34,328 nucleotides of DNA. Source: an uncultured Bacteroidota bacterium (lineage in GTDB: Bacteria; Bacteroidota; Bacteroidia; Flavobacteriales; Flavobacteriaceae). The notes under the pieces were generated by a model, which saw nothing but the letters and a program-made list of their open reading frames with translations, was not told the origin of the DNA and ran no database searches. A program made the position numbers and the translations under genes. Each line of letters opens with the position of its first letter. The stretch's first letter is position 1. This document shows, in pieces, positions 9,338 to 19,359 of this stretch. The DNA lies in assembly GCA_902606525.1 (NCBI GenBank), contig CACLGW010000011.1, positions 1 to 34,328 on the forward strand, in the 5' to 3' direction.

Positions 9338-11773
9338 TTAAGATCCACACATCAAACAGTCATCATCCTCACTTTCTTTTGCCTGTGAGAGCATTTGTTT
9401 TAACTCCTCTGGTGACAGAGTTTCTACTGGCAAAGAAGTTGATTCTGATTTTGACGAAGTAACTGCCACAGCTTTTGCTGCTGATTCTATTTCGGGAGCC
9501 TTTGCCTTGTTATCGAGAGTAAATTTAATAGCATCAACTGCAGATTTTGTTCTCAGATAATACATCCCAGTTTTGAGACCAGATTTCCATCCGTAAAAAT
9601 GCATGGAGGTTAATTTTGCCATTGTCGCACCTTCCATGAATAAATTTAGAGATTGAGATTGATCAATAAAATATCCACGGTGACGGGACATGTCTATGAT
9701 ATCTTTCATACTCATTTCCCAAACAGTGCGATACAGCTCTTTAATGTCATCTGGAATATTATCAATATTTTGAATCGATCCATTGTTACGCATCAATTCC
9801 TGCTTCATATCTTCATTCCACAAACCTCTTTCAACAAGATCCTCTAACAAATGCTTGTTAACCACAATAAATTCTCCAGAGAGTACTCGCCTTGTATAAA
9901 TATTAGATGTATATGGCTCAAAGCATTCGTTGTTTCCAAGAATCTGAGAAGTACTCGCCGTAGGCATAGGTGCCACTAAAAGTGAGTTTCGAACCCCATG
10001 CTTTTTAACAGTTTTTCGAAGTGCTAGCCAGTCCCAACGCCCACTAAGTTCTTTATCTTTTATGCCCCAAAGGTTATGTTGGAATTCACCTTCTGACATA
10101 GGTGATCCTTTGTATGTTTCGTATGGGCCTTCTTTTTTTGCTTCTTCTGCTGATGCAGTAACTGCAGCAAAGTAAAGCGTTTCAAAAATATCTTGGTTTA
10201 ACTCTTTAGCTTTTTCAGAAGTAAAAGGCAAGCGTAACATAATAAAAGTATCTGCTAAACCTTGAACACCTAAACCAATTGGACGATGTCTAAAATTTGA
10301 GTTTTCAGCTTCCTTAACTGGATAGTAGTTACGGTCAATGACACGGTTGAGATTTTTAGTTACTCTAACGGTAACATCAAAAAGAGATTGGTGATCAAAC
10401 TCTCCGTCTTTTATAAACATTGGTAAAGCAATTGATGCCAAGTTACATACGGCAATTTCGTCAGCTGAAGTGTATTCTAGGATTTCTGTACACAAGTTAG
10501 ATGAACGTATAGTTCCTAAATTTTTTTGGTTTGACTTTCGATTTGCTGAATCCTTATAAAGCATGTATGGTGTGCCTGTCTCAATTTGTGACTCTAATAT
10601 TTTCTCCCAAAGATCTCTAGCTTTAATGGTTTTTCTACCTCGACCCTCCGATTCATATTTGAGGTATAACTGGTCAAACTCATCACCATGAACATTATAA
10701 AGATCAGGACACTCATTGGGACACATTAAAGTCCATTCAGCATTTTCTTCTACACGTTTCATAAAAAGATCTGGAGTCCACATTGCATAAAACAAATCAC
10801 GGGCGCGCATTTCTTCTTTTCCATGATTCTTTTTTAATTCCAAAAAGTCAAATATATCAGCGTGCCATGGCTCTACATAAATAGCAAATGAACCTTTTCT
10901 TTTCCCCCCACCTTGGTCTACATAACGAGCTGTATCGTTAAAGACTCGTAACATTGGCACAATACCATTTGAGGTACCGTTTGTTCCGGCAATGTAGGAG
11001 CCCGTAGCTCTAATATTGTGAATAGATAATCCAATTCCCCCAGCAGACTGAGAAATTTTTGCGGTTTGTTTTAAAGTATCATAAATCCCATCTATACTAT
11101 CATCCTTCATAGTCAAAAGGAAACATGAGGACATTTGTGGCTTAGGAGTACCTGAGTTAAAGAGTGTTGGAGTAGCATGAGTGAAATATCGCTTAGACAT
11201 CAACTCATAAGTTTCTAATGCTGATTCAATATCATTTAAATGAATACCAATAGAAACTCGCATCAGCATATGTTGAGGTCTCTCAACGATTTTTCCATTA
11301 AGTTTCAAGAGATAAGAACGTTCTAATGTTTTAAATCCAAAGAAATCATATCCAAAATCACGATTATAAATTATACTTGAGTCTAATTTATTTGCATTCT
11401 TTTTAATTATTTTGTATACCTCATCAGAGAGTAGAGGAGCTTCTTTTCCAGTACGTGTATTGACATAAGTATACAAGTCTTTCATGGTTTCAGAAAAAGA
11501 TTTTTTTGTGTTTTTATGTAAGTTGGAAACTGAGATTCGTGCTGCTAGCTTTGCATAGTCAGGGTGAGTTGTAGTCATAGTAGCTGCAATCTCAGCAGCA
11601 AGATTATCCAATTCAGAAGTAGTTACACCGTCATACAGCCCTTCAATCACACGCATTGCTACACGTACAGGATCAACAAGAGGGTTAAGACCATAATTCA
11701 GCTTACGAATTCGGGCTGTGATTTTATCGAACATGATTGGCTCTTTTCGGCCATCTCTTTTAACTACGAACAT
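9338..11773 (-). CDS. nrdA: Ribonucleoside-diphosphate reductase alpha subunit, class Ia
   Basis: N-terminal ATP cone ([27 protein letters not shown]), [69 protein letters not shown]-terminal CLMCGS. Confidence 0.97.
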   Translation of the reverse strand: MFVVKRDGRKEPIMFDKITARIRKLNYGLNPLVDPVRVAMRVIEGLYDGVTTSELDNLAAEIAATMTTTHPDYAKLAARISVSNLHKNTKKSFSETMKDLYTYVNTRTGKEAPLLSDEVYKIIKKNANKLDSSIIYNRDFGYDFFGFKTLERSYLLKLNGKIVERPQHMLMRVSIGIHLNDIESALETYELMSKRYFTHATPTLFNSGTPKPQMSSCFLLTMKDDSIDGIYDTLKQTAKISQSAGGIGLSIHNIRATGSYIAGTNGTSNGIVPMLRVFNDTARYVDQGGGKRKGSFAIYVEPWHADIFDFLELKKNHGKEEMRARDLFYAMWTPDLFMKRVEENAEWTLMCPNECPDLYNVHGDEFDQLYLKYESEGRGRKTIKARDLWEKILESQIETGTPYMLYKDSANRKSNQKNLGTIRSSNLCTEILEYTSADEIAVCNLASIALPMFIKDGEFDHQSLFDVTVRVTKNLNRVIDRNYYPVKEAENSNFRHRPIGLGVQGLADTFIMLRLPFTSEKAKELNQDIFETLYFAAVTASAEEAKKEGPYETYKGSPMSEGEFQHNLWGIKDKELSGRWDWLALRKTVKKHGVRNSLLVAPMPTASTSQILGNNECFEPYTSNIYTRRVLSGEFIVVNKHLLEDLVERGLWNEDMKQELMRNNGSIQNIDNIPDDIKELYRTVWEMSMKDIIDMSRHRGYFIDQSQSLNLFMEGATMAKLTSMHFYGWKSGLKTGMYYLRTKSAVDAIKFTLDNKAKAPEIESAAKAVAVTSSKSESTSLPVETLSPEELKQMLSQAKESEDDDCLMCGS

Positions 11774-11808
11774 TTTTTACACTTTAAATTTTACACTAAA
11801 TATCTTTA

Positions 11809-11822
11809 CGCTCCCAGGAGCG
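11809..11822. repeat. GC-rich perfect inverted repeat CGCTCC-CA-GGAGCG between nrdB and nrdA
   Basis: 6-bp perfect arms; strong GC contrast to AT-rich surroundings. Confidence 0.6.
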
Positions 11823-11852
11823 GACGAGAAAGTTTAAAAAAGTAATTAGGAA

Positions 11853-12830
11853 TTAGAAGTCAGCATCAAAGCTGATTTTCTCTTCACTATTTTCATTATT
11901 TAATACACCCGCTTTTTGGTATTCACCAACACGCTTCTCAAAGAAGTTCGTTTTTCCTTGTAAGGAAATCATGTCCATAAAATCAAATGGATTACCTACG
12001 TTGAATTCTTTTTCAAGTCCTAACTCCACCAATAGACGATCCGTAACAAATTCTAGGTACTGAGTCATCAGTTTTGAATTCATGCCTATTAAACTGATAG
12101 GGAGAGATTCAGTAATAAATTCACGCTCAATATTAAGTGCATCTAATAAGATTTCTTTAATTCTAGCTGGTGGTACTTTATTTACTAAGTGGTGATTGTG
12201 GAGGTGTACTGCAAAATCACAATGAACGCCTTCATCTCTAGAAATTAATTCGTTAGAGAATGTTAGCCCGGGCATTAAACCACGTTTTTTTAACCAAAAA
12301 ATAGAGCAAAATGCACCTGAAAAAAATATTCCTTCCACAGCTGCAAAAGCAATAAGACGTTCGGCAAAGGAATCAGAATCTATCCATTTTAAAGCCCAAT
12401 CTGCTTTCTTTTTGATAGCAGGAAAAACCTCAATGGCTTTAAAAAGTGTGTCTTTTTCAACATCGTCTTTAACGTAGGTATCAATTAATAAAGAATATGT
12501 TTCAGAATGAATATTTTCCATCATGATTTGAAAACCATAAAAGAATTTAGCTTCGGAATATTGGACCTCGTTGACAAAGTTTTCAGCTAAATTTTCATTT
12601 ACAATACCATCAGAAGCAGCAAAAAAAGCAAGAATATGTTTGATGAAATATTTCTCGTCTTTGTTAAGCTTAGTATTCCAATCTGAAAGATCCTGATGTA
12701 AATCAATTTCTTCTGCAGTCCAAAAACTAGCCTCCATTTTCTTGTACCATTCCCAAATGTCGTGGTGTTGGATTGGGAAGATTACAAAACGATTTTCATT
12801 TTCTTGAAGGATTGGTTCTACTGCTGCCAT
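11853..12830 (-). CDS. nrdB: Ribonucleoside-diphosphate reductase beta subunit, class Ia (tyrosyl-radical type)
   Basis: [14 protein letters not shown] (E..H...Y metal/tyrosyl radical site), [27 protein letters not shown]. Confidence 0.96.
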   Translation of the reverse strand: MAAVEPILQENENRFVIFPIQHHDIWEWYKKMEASFWTAEEIDLHQDLSDWNTKLNKDEKYFIKHILAFFAASDGIVNENLAENFVNEVQYSEAKFFYGFQIMMENIHSETYSLLIDTYVKDDVEKDTLFKAIEVFPAIKKKADWALKWIDSDSFAERLIAFAAVEGIFFSGAFCSIFWLKKRGLMPGLTFSNELISRDEGVHCDFAVHLHNHHLVNKVPPARIKEILLDALNIEREFITESLPISLIGMNSKLMTQYLEFVTDRLLVELGLEKEFNVGNPFDFMDMISLQGKTNFFEKRVGEYQKAGVLNNENSEEKISFDADF

Positions 12831-12912
12831 TTTAATTTTTTTATTAGTTTAAAAGTTTATTGATTTATGTTTAACAAAGATTCTAAATTGTAAGCAGAAT
12901 TGAAAGGGCAAC

Positions 12913-12921
12913 TTTTCCACA
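12913..12921 (+). promoter_or_regulatory. DnaA-box-like 9-mer TTTTCCACA upstream of nrdB
   Basis: Matches relaxed consensus TTWTNCACA; ~90 bp upstream of the nrdB start. Confidence 0.35.
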
Positions 12922-13004
12922 ATGGAGCCTAGTTTTTAACAAAAACCGTTTTTTTAATTTTTTTTTGATAAAAAGACGGAAATGCAAGTATCTGTTTAAC
13001 AATA

Positions 13005-13031
13005 GGTTGCGATTTTAATATCTTGGCAACC
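13005..13031. repeat. Inverted repeat GGTTGC-N15-GCAACC between DUF3109 gene and nrdB
   Basis: Perfect 6-bp arms with an internal GAT/ATC pairing; no T-run following on the minus strand. Confidence 0.4.
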
Positions 13032-13051
13032 CCTAAAAACACTACAAAATC

Positions 13052-13618
13052 TTAATAACTCTTTTTCGCATGTTTTGTTAATTCAAAATACCACTGCTCT
13101 CCAAATTTTCGAATAAGAGCTTTCTTTACAAATATATAAACGGGTGTTTTTAAAGACTCACCCAGAGAACATGCATCTGAACAAATTGACCAACTATGAT
13201 AATTTACAGCTATCATCTTTTCATAATTTTGTACCCTGACTGGGTATAAATGACATGAAATAGGTTTTTGGAAGTCTATAACACCAGCGTTATGTGCTTT
13301 TTCAATTCCACAAGAAGCAATCCCGGAAGAGGAAAATACAGTGTAGGCACATTCTTTACCATCGACAAGCGGGGTTTCTAGATCTCCATCCAAACCTTTT
13401 ACATGGACTCCTTGGTTTTCAATTGCTTTTGTCCCTTTTTGATTTAGAAAGGGTTTGATTTTTGAATAATTTTTTTCAAGAAAAGAAACTTCACCCTTTT
13501 CTAGTGGAGCTCCAGCCTCTCCAGCAACGCAACATTCGCCTTTACATTTGGCTATATTACAAACAAACTCCTCTGAGATCAAATCATCAGACACAATTGT
13601 ATTTTGTATTGATATCAA
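13052..13618 (-). CDS. DUF3109 family cysteine-rich protein (putative metal-binding)
   Basis: FVCNIAKCKGECCVAGEAGAPL, CAYTVFSSSGIASCGIEKAHNAG, KPISCHLYPVR: DUF3109 cysteine pattern. Confidence 0.8.
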   Translation of the reverse strand: MISIQNTIVSDDLISEEFVCNIAKCKGECCVAGEAGAPLEKGEVSFLEKNYSKIKPFLNQKGTKAIENQGVHVKGLDGDLETPLVDGKECAYTVFSSSGIASCGIEKAHNAGVIDFQKPISCHLYPVRVQNYEKMIAVNYHSWSICSDACSLGESLKTPVYIFVKKALIRKFGEQWYFELTKHAKKSY

Positions 13619-13639
13619 TTGATTTTTTTGTAAAAATAG

Positions 13640-13653
13640 ACATTTTAAAATGT
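13640..13653. repeat. 14-bp perfect palindrome ACATTTTAAAATGT
   Basis: Lies in the divergent intergenic region of the DUF3109 gene and the small ORF. Confidence 0.4.
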
Positions 13654-13741
13654 AGAATTAAAAGAATGAGATTAGATTTGCAAAAAAATATATGGCGTTA
13701 AATATTTCGGAAAAAATCATCTAACTCTAATCTTTAAACTT

Positions 13742-13939
13742 ATGAAAATAATACTTCCAATTCTGATTATCATTTCCATTAGCATTTGCATATTTAACTT
13801 ATTTCAAATTGAATGGGATAATCCACTAATTGGGAAAAGCAGTGTCGCAGTAATCGGAGTTTTAGCTTCAGCAAGCTCATTTTTATTATTAGTCATCCTT
13901 TTAATTTCAAAAAAAATAGCTCAAAAGCTCAAAAAATAA
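13742..13939 (+). CDS. Small (65 aa) two-helix membrane protein, unknown function
   Basis: MKIILPILIIISISICIFNLF..GKSSVAVIGVLASASSFLLLVILLISKKIAQKLKK: two hydrophobic segments and a Lys-rich tail; intergenic rather than antisense to another gene. Confidence 0.6.
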   Translation: MKIILPILIIISISICIFNLFQIEWDNPLIGKSSVAVIGVLASASSFLLLVILLISKKIAQKLKK

Positions 13940-13940
13940 T

Positions 13941-15530
13941 TTAATGGCTTTTAATTTCTTGAAGAGCCCTCAAAATAAATGGATCATTTTGATTAATAAT
14001 ACGTATGTAAGTATTCTCATTAAAAAGTTGAAGTGCAATAAATGCTTTAATATAATTTAATATTTCATTTTCATTTTCCGAATTTATCTGTATTGGAAGG
14101 TTATATTCTTTACAAAAAGTTTTAAAAGCTTCTATAAATTCTTTCTTGTAAGGCAACTCTTTATTGAAAAATCTGGGTGCGTTCGAGAAGTCATATTTTT
14201 TATAATTCTTATCAAGCTCTCTAAAAACAAAAAGGTCAACCAAGTTGGAACTTAACAAATATTGACTCCATCTTGCATATGAGCTATTATTAGTAGATAT
14301 ATATATATCAGGTGTAATACCTCCACCTCCATAAACAATTCTTCCCTTTGGAGTTTTAAAAATCAACTCATTTTCAACGAGTGTATTTTTTTTATTTTCA
14401 TTGGTTTTTATTTTTTCACGTTCTTTAGCTTCAGCATAATATTCTAATCGGCTAGAGGAATCATATGGCCTTTGAATGGATCTACCTGTAGGGGTATAGT
14501 AACGCGCAGTAGTAAGTCGGATTTGGTCTCCTTCTCCCAAAGGCATTTGCCGCTGGACTAAACCTTTTCCAAAAGTACGACGCCCCATAATCAGACCACG
14601 ATCGTTATCTTGAATTGCTCCAGCAATTACTTCACTTGCAGATGCTGAGTCCTCATCTACCAAAATATATAGTCTTCCAGATTCAAATAATCCTTCAGGT
14701 GTAGAAACTGTTCGTTCCCTTTTACCATTATTCCCTTCAACTATTACAATTGCCCTTTTAGCTTCAAGAAAATCGTCTGCAATTTGTTTTGCTGGAAGTA
14801 AATAACCTCCTGGATTTCCTCTTAGATCTATGATTAAATTTTTAAGCTCTTCAACCTTTAAATCAATTATTGCTTCTCTAAATTCAGAATAAGTAGTTTG
14901 AGAAAAACGATTGATTTTGATATATCCCGTATTTCTCTCAATCATATAGGATGCGTTAATACTTGGGAGTGGAACTGGTCCCCTGATAATATCAAAATTA
15001 TATATTGAGTCTTGCTTTTTTCTATAAACAGTTAACCTAACTGGAGTAGAAGAATTTCCTTTCAATCTAGAAATGACCTGTTCGTTTTTTAATCTTCTAG
15101 AAAATAGGGTATCTTGGTCTGCCATTAAAATTCGATCACCAGACTTTAGGCCTGCTTTTTTACTTGGCCCTCCTTCTAAAACACGGCTAACAGCTATAGT
15201 GTCCTCCAACATGCGGAATTGCACTCCAATTCCTTCAAAATTCCCCTGCATACTTTCAGAAAGAGACTCACTTTGAATTGCAGGAATGTATATCGAATGT
15301 GGATCCAGCTCATCTACAATATTCTCAATTACTTCTCTTACAAGACTATCTGCATTAATCTCATCTACATAGTCATTTGTCAAATAAGTAATTAGGCGAT
15401 TCAACTTATTTATACTTGGGTGACTAGAATTTGTAGCTGAAATTTTTAAATCATTTTGGGTTCCAAATAAATAGCCTATTGACAGAGAAAGTAAAACAAT
15501 AAGAATCAAAAAAACGGTATTTCTTTTCAC
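13941..15530 (-). CDS. S41 family C-terminal processing peptidase with PDZ domain
   Basis: PDZ GGPSKKAGLKSGDRILMADQD, NLIIDLRGNPGGYL, LVDEDSASASEVIAGAIQDNDRGLIMGRRTFGKGLVQ (Ser/Lys catalytic motifs). Confidence 0.93.
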   Translation of the reverse strand: MKRNTVFLILIVLLSLSIGYLFGTQNDLKISATNSSHPSINKLNRLITYLTNDYVDEINADSLVREVIENIVDELDPHSIYIPAIQSESLSESMQGNFEGIGVQFRMLEDTIAVSRVLEGGPSKKAGLKSGDRILMADQDTLFSRRLKNEQVISRLKGNSSTPVRLTVYRKKQDSIYNFDIIRGPVPLPSINASYMIERNTGYIKINRFSQTTYSEFREAIIDLKVEELKNLIIDLRGNPGGYLLPAKQIADDFLEAKRAIVIVEGNNGKRERTVSTPEGLFESGRLYILVDEDSASASEVIAGAIQDNDRGLIMGRRTFGKGLVQRQMPLGEGDQIRLTTARYYTPTGRSIQRPYDSSSRLEYYAEAKEREKIKTNENKKNTLVENELIFKTPKGRIVYGGGGITPDIYISTNNSSYARWSQYLLSSNLVDLFVFRELDKNYKKYDFSNAPRFFNKELPYKKEFIEAFKTFCKEYNLPIQINSENENEILNYIKAFIALQLFNENTYIRIINQNDPFILRALQEIKSH

Positions 15531-15543
15531 AAGTAATATTATG

Positions 15544-15972
15544 TTATTCAGGAATGTAAGTTAAAGATACTCCTGCTCTCTTTAAAAAATCTAGCCCCGT
15601 CGTATCTTTATACTCCTTACTGTAAACCACTCTTATAAGACCCGACTGATGTATTAGCTTACTACACTCCTTACAAGGAGATAATGTTATATATAGAGTT
15701 GCTCCTTTACAAGATTGTGTTGAGGCAGCGACCTTTAAAATGGCATTTGCCTCAGCATGTAATACATACCATTTGGTAAAGTGCTCTTCGTCTTCACAAA
15801 TGTTTTCAAAACCTGAAGGTGTTCCGTTATACCCATCTGAAATTATCATTCGATCTTTAACAATCAGTGCTCCTACTTTTTTTCTTTTGCAATAGGAAAG
15901 CTGACCCCAAGTTTTGGCCATCTTTAAATAGGATTTATCGAGCTTTTCTTGTTTATTTTTTACCATTGACAC
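15544..15972 (-). CDS. dCMP deaminase family protein
   Basis: ISDGYNGTPSGFENICED, VLHAEANAIL, TLYITLSPCKECSKLI: zinc deaminase HAE and PCxxC motifs. Confidence 0.92.
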   Translation of the reverse strand: MSMVKNKQEKLDKSYLKMAKTWGQLSYCKRKKVGALIVKDRMIISDGYNGTPSGFENICEDEEHFTKWYVLHAEANAILKVAASTQSCKGATLYITLSPCKECSKLIHQSGLIRVVYSKEYKDTTGLDFLKRAGVSLTYIPE

Positions 15973-16000
15973 GAAGATAGCATTTAGGATTTATCTAATT

Positions 16001-16579
16001 TTAAATTCTCTCAAAAATCATTGATATTGCCTGTGATAAAATCAGTGCACCTACTAAAAGTTCCCAACGGTCTTTGGATTGATTAAAAGCTTTTATAACA
16101 ATTAAGGTGATTAAAAGTACTACAATCACTATTGCAATTTGGGCAAACTCCACTCCAATCGCAAATGAAAATAATGAAGAGCTTACATCATCCTCTGGAA
16201 TTAACATTTTGAAATATCGACCAAAACCTAAACCGTGAATAACACCGAATAAAACTGTTATAAATGGAAAAAAATAATTCTTATTAATTATACGATTGTG
16301 TTGTTTTGGAAAAAATAGAATTATTGCATTTAATGCTATTGTAATTGGAATTAGCAATTCAATCCAATAAGATGAAACAGGTACTTCAAAATAAAAATTC
16401 CCTATCAAGGACAGCGTATGACCTATTGTAAATAATGTTACCCACCATATAAGTTTTCTGCCTTGTTTAAAGGTAAATGGCATTGCCAATGTAATTATAA
16501 AATAAAAATGGTCTAGACCCTCCCAGTCTATTACATGCCAAAATCCAAGTTTTATATAAAACCAAATTATATCTATCAT
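16001..16579 (-). CDS. HupE/UreJ family membrane protein
   Basis: Polytopic; [50 protein letters not shown]: HupE/UreJ_2-like histidine motifs. Confidence 0.8.
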   Translation of the reverse strand: MIDIIWFYIKLGFWHVIDWEGLDHFYFIITLAMPFTFKQGRKLIWWVTLFTIGHTLSLIGNFYFEVPVSSYWIELLIPITIALNAIILFFPKQHNRIINKNYFFPFITVLFGVIHGLGFGRYFKMLIPEDDVSSSLFSFAIGVEFAQIAIVIVVLLITLIVIKAFNQSKDRWELLVGALILSQAISMIFERI

Positions 16580-17298
16580 ATTCCCCTTTCTTTTTGGATT
16601 GCTTCATACGCTTTTTGTACTTCTTGAAATTTTTCTTGTGCTCCTTTTATTAATGCAGGATCCTTAGACTGAAGTTTATCTGGATGATATTTCTTCGCCA
16701 TTTCTCTGTAAGCCTTTTTAATTTCTGCAGATGTGGCACTTGAAGAAATCTCCAAAATTTTATATGCACTTTCAGTATCTTTTATAAACATGGCCTTTAT
16801 ACTTTCAAAATCAGCAGAACGAATCCCAAACCCTTCAGCAATTTGACTGATCTTACTAAGCTCTGATTGAGAAACAGTACCATCCGCTATACCAACTCCA
16901 AAAAGGAAATGAATGACTTGCAAGCGAGTTTCGTAGGGTGTTTTTTCAACAAAAATTTTTGTTAAATCAGGAATACTTTGAGCTTCTTTTTTTATTTGTT
17001 GATTAAAAGTTTCAAAAATTTTTGAAGCACTCTCTCTACCATAGTTAGTTAGAAAAAAATTTCTAACAAACTGAAGTTCCTGGTGCTTGACTTCACCATC
17101 TGCCTTAATCACAATTGCAGAAAGAGCCAAAAGATTGAGCTGTAAGGTTCCGGGTTTAGTAGTTGAAAATTGATTTTTAAAAATAGAACGGGGTCCAACT
17201 TCCAGACGGTCTATCATACCACCAATAAAAAAACCCAATAATGCTCCTGGAAATCTCAATAAATAATATCCCAGGAATGCGGCAATCCACTTTATCAT
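16576..17298 (-). CDS. TerB domain plus C-terminal J domain, membrane-anchored (DjlA-like architecture)
   Basis: N-terminal hydrophobic [30 protein letters not shown], TerB-like [21 protein letters not shown] domain [35 protein letters not shown] at 17298 chosen over 17349. Confidence 0.85.
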   Translation of the reverse strand: MIKWIAAFLGYYLLRFPGALLGFFIGGMIDRLEVGPRSIFKNQFSTTKPGTLQLNLLALSAIVIKADGEVKHQELQFVRNFFLTNYGRESASKIFETFNQQIKKEAQSIPDLTKIFVEKTPYETRLQVIHFLFGVGIADGTVSQSELSKISQIAEGFGIRSADFESIKAMFIKDTESAYKILEISSSATSAEIKKAYREMAKKYHPDKLQSKDPALIKGAQEKFQEVQKAYEAIQKERGI

Positions 17299-17392
17299 AT
17301 TTTGTAAATTATTTTTATACAAATTTGCCAAATAAAATTGGCCCTGCAAAACCAGAGGGATGCCATTAATTCATATATTTGAAAAAAAAAAT

Positions 17393-17803
17393 ATGTATCC
17401 TGCTGAATTAGTAAAACCAATGCGTGAAGAGTTAACCAATATCGGATTTAATGAATTGTTAACTTCGGAAGACGTATCTAATGCTCTTGCAAAACCAGGA
17501 ACCACACTTGTGGTTGTAAATTCAATTTGTGGATGTGCTGCTGCTAATGCTAGACCTGGTGTTAGCTATGCTTTAAAAAATGAAAAAAAACCTAATAATT
17601 TAGTTACCGTTTTTGCTGGTGTTGATACTGAAGCTACAAAAAGTGCCAGAGACATGATGGTTCCTTTCCCTCCTTCTTCTCCAAGTATTGCTTTATTTAA
17701 AGATGGTGAGTTAGTTCATATGATTGAACGACATCATATTGAAGGACGTCCAGCTGAACTTATTGCAGAAAATCTAAAAGGAGCATTTAACGATCACTGC
17801 TAA
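17393..17803 (+). CDS. Bacilliredoxin, BrxA/BrxB (YphP/YqiW) family
   Basis: MYPAELVKPMREELTNIGF, VVVNSICGCAAANARPG (CGC active-site motif). Upstream start at 17360 also possible. Confidence 0.9.
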   Translation: MYPAELVKPMREELTNIGFNELLTSEDVSNALAKPGTTLVVVNSICGCAAANARPGVSYALKNEKKPNNLVTVFAGVDTEATKSARDMMVPFPPSSPSIALFKDGELVHMIERHHIEGRPAELIAENLKGAFNDHC

Positions 17804-17845
17804 TTTAAGAAAGTTAATTTTTAAAAAGTTCGAGGATTTGTTAAT

Positions 17846-17866
17846 ATAAAATTTAAACGATTTTAT
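17846..17866. terminator. AT-only hairpin between convergent genes, possible weak bidirectional terminator
   Basis: ATAAAAT-TTAAACG-ATTTTAT between bacilliredoxin and histidine kinase stops. Confidence 0.3.
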
Positions 17867-17889
17867 TTAACTAATCATTAAAATTATTA

Positions 17890-19359
17890 TTATTCCTTTT
17901 CAGGAAGCACAATGGTAAATGTAGTCCCTTTTTTAATCTTGGAAACGCATTTGATTGTTCCCTTATGTGACTCAACAATATTTTTAACAATTCCAAGTCC
18001 AAGTCCCATGCCTGAGTTTTTAGTGGTAAATTTAGGTTCAAAAATTTTTTCTTTATTTTCAATTGATATGCCATTTCCATTATCCATAATCGAAAGGATG
18101 ATTTGATTTGGTTCTGAGAAAAGTTGAACACCTATTCGTGGTATTTTGCTTTTTGGAACAGATTGTAGAGCATTTTGAACTAAATTGGTGATAACTCTAA
18201 CCCACTGCGTTCGGTCTAGTTTATAATATATATGGGCCTTATTAGAGGAAAAAAAAATGTGTTTATGATGAAAAATATTTACCGCCATTTGAGTTAATTC
18301 TACCAGGTCGCAATCCTTCATATTAGGCTTTGGTAGTGTAGCAAAATCTGAAAAGGCACTGGCTACTTCACTCATAGTGTCAATTTGCTGTATTAGAAGA
18401 TTTGAGAAATCATTAACTTTCCTTTGAATATCAGGATCATTGGGGTCATAACGATTCATAAAACTTTGAATGGTTAAACGCATAGGTGTAAGTGGATTTT
18501 TTATTTCGTGTGCTACCTGTCGAGCCATCTCTTGCCAGGCTTGTTCTCGTTCTGTTTTAGCTAATTTTTCTGCACTATCTCTCAGATCATCTACCATTTT
18601 ATTATACGATTGAACCAAACTATCAATTTCGCGTGTAGCATTTTTTAAATGTATTTTCTCATTCTTTTTTTCCAAACGCATCTTACTCATGCTGATCTTA
18701 ATTGTTTCTAAAGAACGTGTAACATATTTGGATAAAAAATAGGCTATCAAAATGACACCAGCTAAAAGTAAAATATATATCTGGTATAAATTCTCGATAA
18801 ATGTATTTAACTCGTTTTCGGAAAAAGAAACATCTTCAAAATAGGGATAAAATAAGATAGCATAAGGTTTACTAAATCGATCATTTAATATCTTATATGA
18901 TGCATGGAATTTGTCAATATCTGATTTATAATGTTCAACATAACTTCCCCCTTGTGATTGTTTTATTTTATCTAATAAAGATTTACTAAGTTTATAATTA
19001 TTCGCCACCACTTCGAGGGGGGAGTGATAAATAAAAATTGGATTGCCTTCAAGTTTAAATAAAGAAAACTGAACGTTATGAATTTTATTTATTTTTTCAA
19101 AATCAGAAGTGAACTCCTCCCAAACCTTAACAGGTTTGTTCATAAGATCATGTTTTTCAGCTAAATACTCTATATGAGTCTGAATCTGAAATTCTTTTCT
19201 TGCCAAACGCCCCAAATGATAATTCTCACGTTGGGATTCATATTGAATAGTAGTTGTCCCTAAAATCAATAATCCTGCTATGGCCAACATACCAATCATA
19301 ACCATAAAAAGACGAGTTCTAAATGAAATTCTTTTAGGAATTTTGAATCTTTTGATCAT
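17890..19359 (-). CDS. Membrane sensor histidine kinase (two TM, HAMP-like linker, HisKA, HATPase; NtrY-like core)
   Basis: H-box QVAHEIKNPLTPMRLTIQSFMNR, N-box RVITNLVQNALQS, G-boxes DNGNGI and GMGLGLGIVKNIVESHKG. Confidence 0.92.
   Translation of the reverse strand: MIKRFKIPKRISFRTRLFMVMIGMLAIAGLLILGTTTIQYESQRENYHLGRLARKEFQIQTHIEYLAEKHDLMNKPVKVWEEFTSDFEKINKIHNVQFSLFKLEGNPIFIYHSPLEVVANNYKLSKSLLDKIKQSQGGSYVEHYKSDIDKFHASYKILNDRFSKPYAILFYPYFEDVSFSENELNTFIENLYQIYILLLAGVILIAYFLSKYVTRSLETIKISMSKMRLEKKNEKIHLKNATREIDSLVQSYNKMVDDLRDSAEKLAKTEREQAWQEMARQVAHEIKNPLTPMRLTIQSFMNRYDPNDPDIQRKVNDFSNLLIQQIDTMSEVASAFSDFATLPKPNMKDCDLVELTQMAVNIFHHKHIFFSSNKAHIYYKLDRTQWVRVITNLVQNALQSVPKSKIPRIGVQLFSEPNQIILSIMDNGNGISIENKEKIFEPKFTTKNSGMGLGLGIVKNIVESHKGTIKCVSKIKKGTTFTIVLPEKE

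Noticed and set aside
9653-9847. 64-aa plus ORF
   Set aside because: Antisense inside nrdA with no recognisable domain.
11564-11845. 93-aa plus ORF across the nrdA start
   Set aside because: Antisense to the conserved nrdA ATP cone and runs through the intercistronic hairpin; no domain.
13462-13701. 79-aa plus ORF
   Set aside because: Mostly antisense to the conserved Cys-rich N-terminus of the DUF3109 gene.
15073-15276. 67-aa plus ORF inside the S41 peptidase gene
   Set aside because: Antisense to the PDZ domain coding region, no support.
17871-18131. 86-aa minus ORF overlapping the histidine kinase in another frame
   Set aside because: Overlaps the conserved kinase G-boxes, which explain this DNA; product is low complexity.
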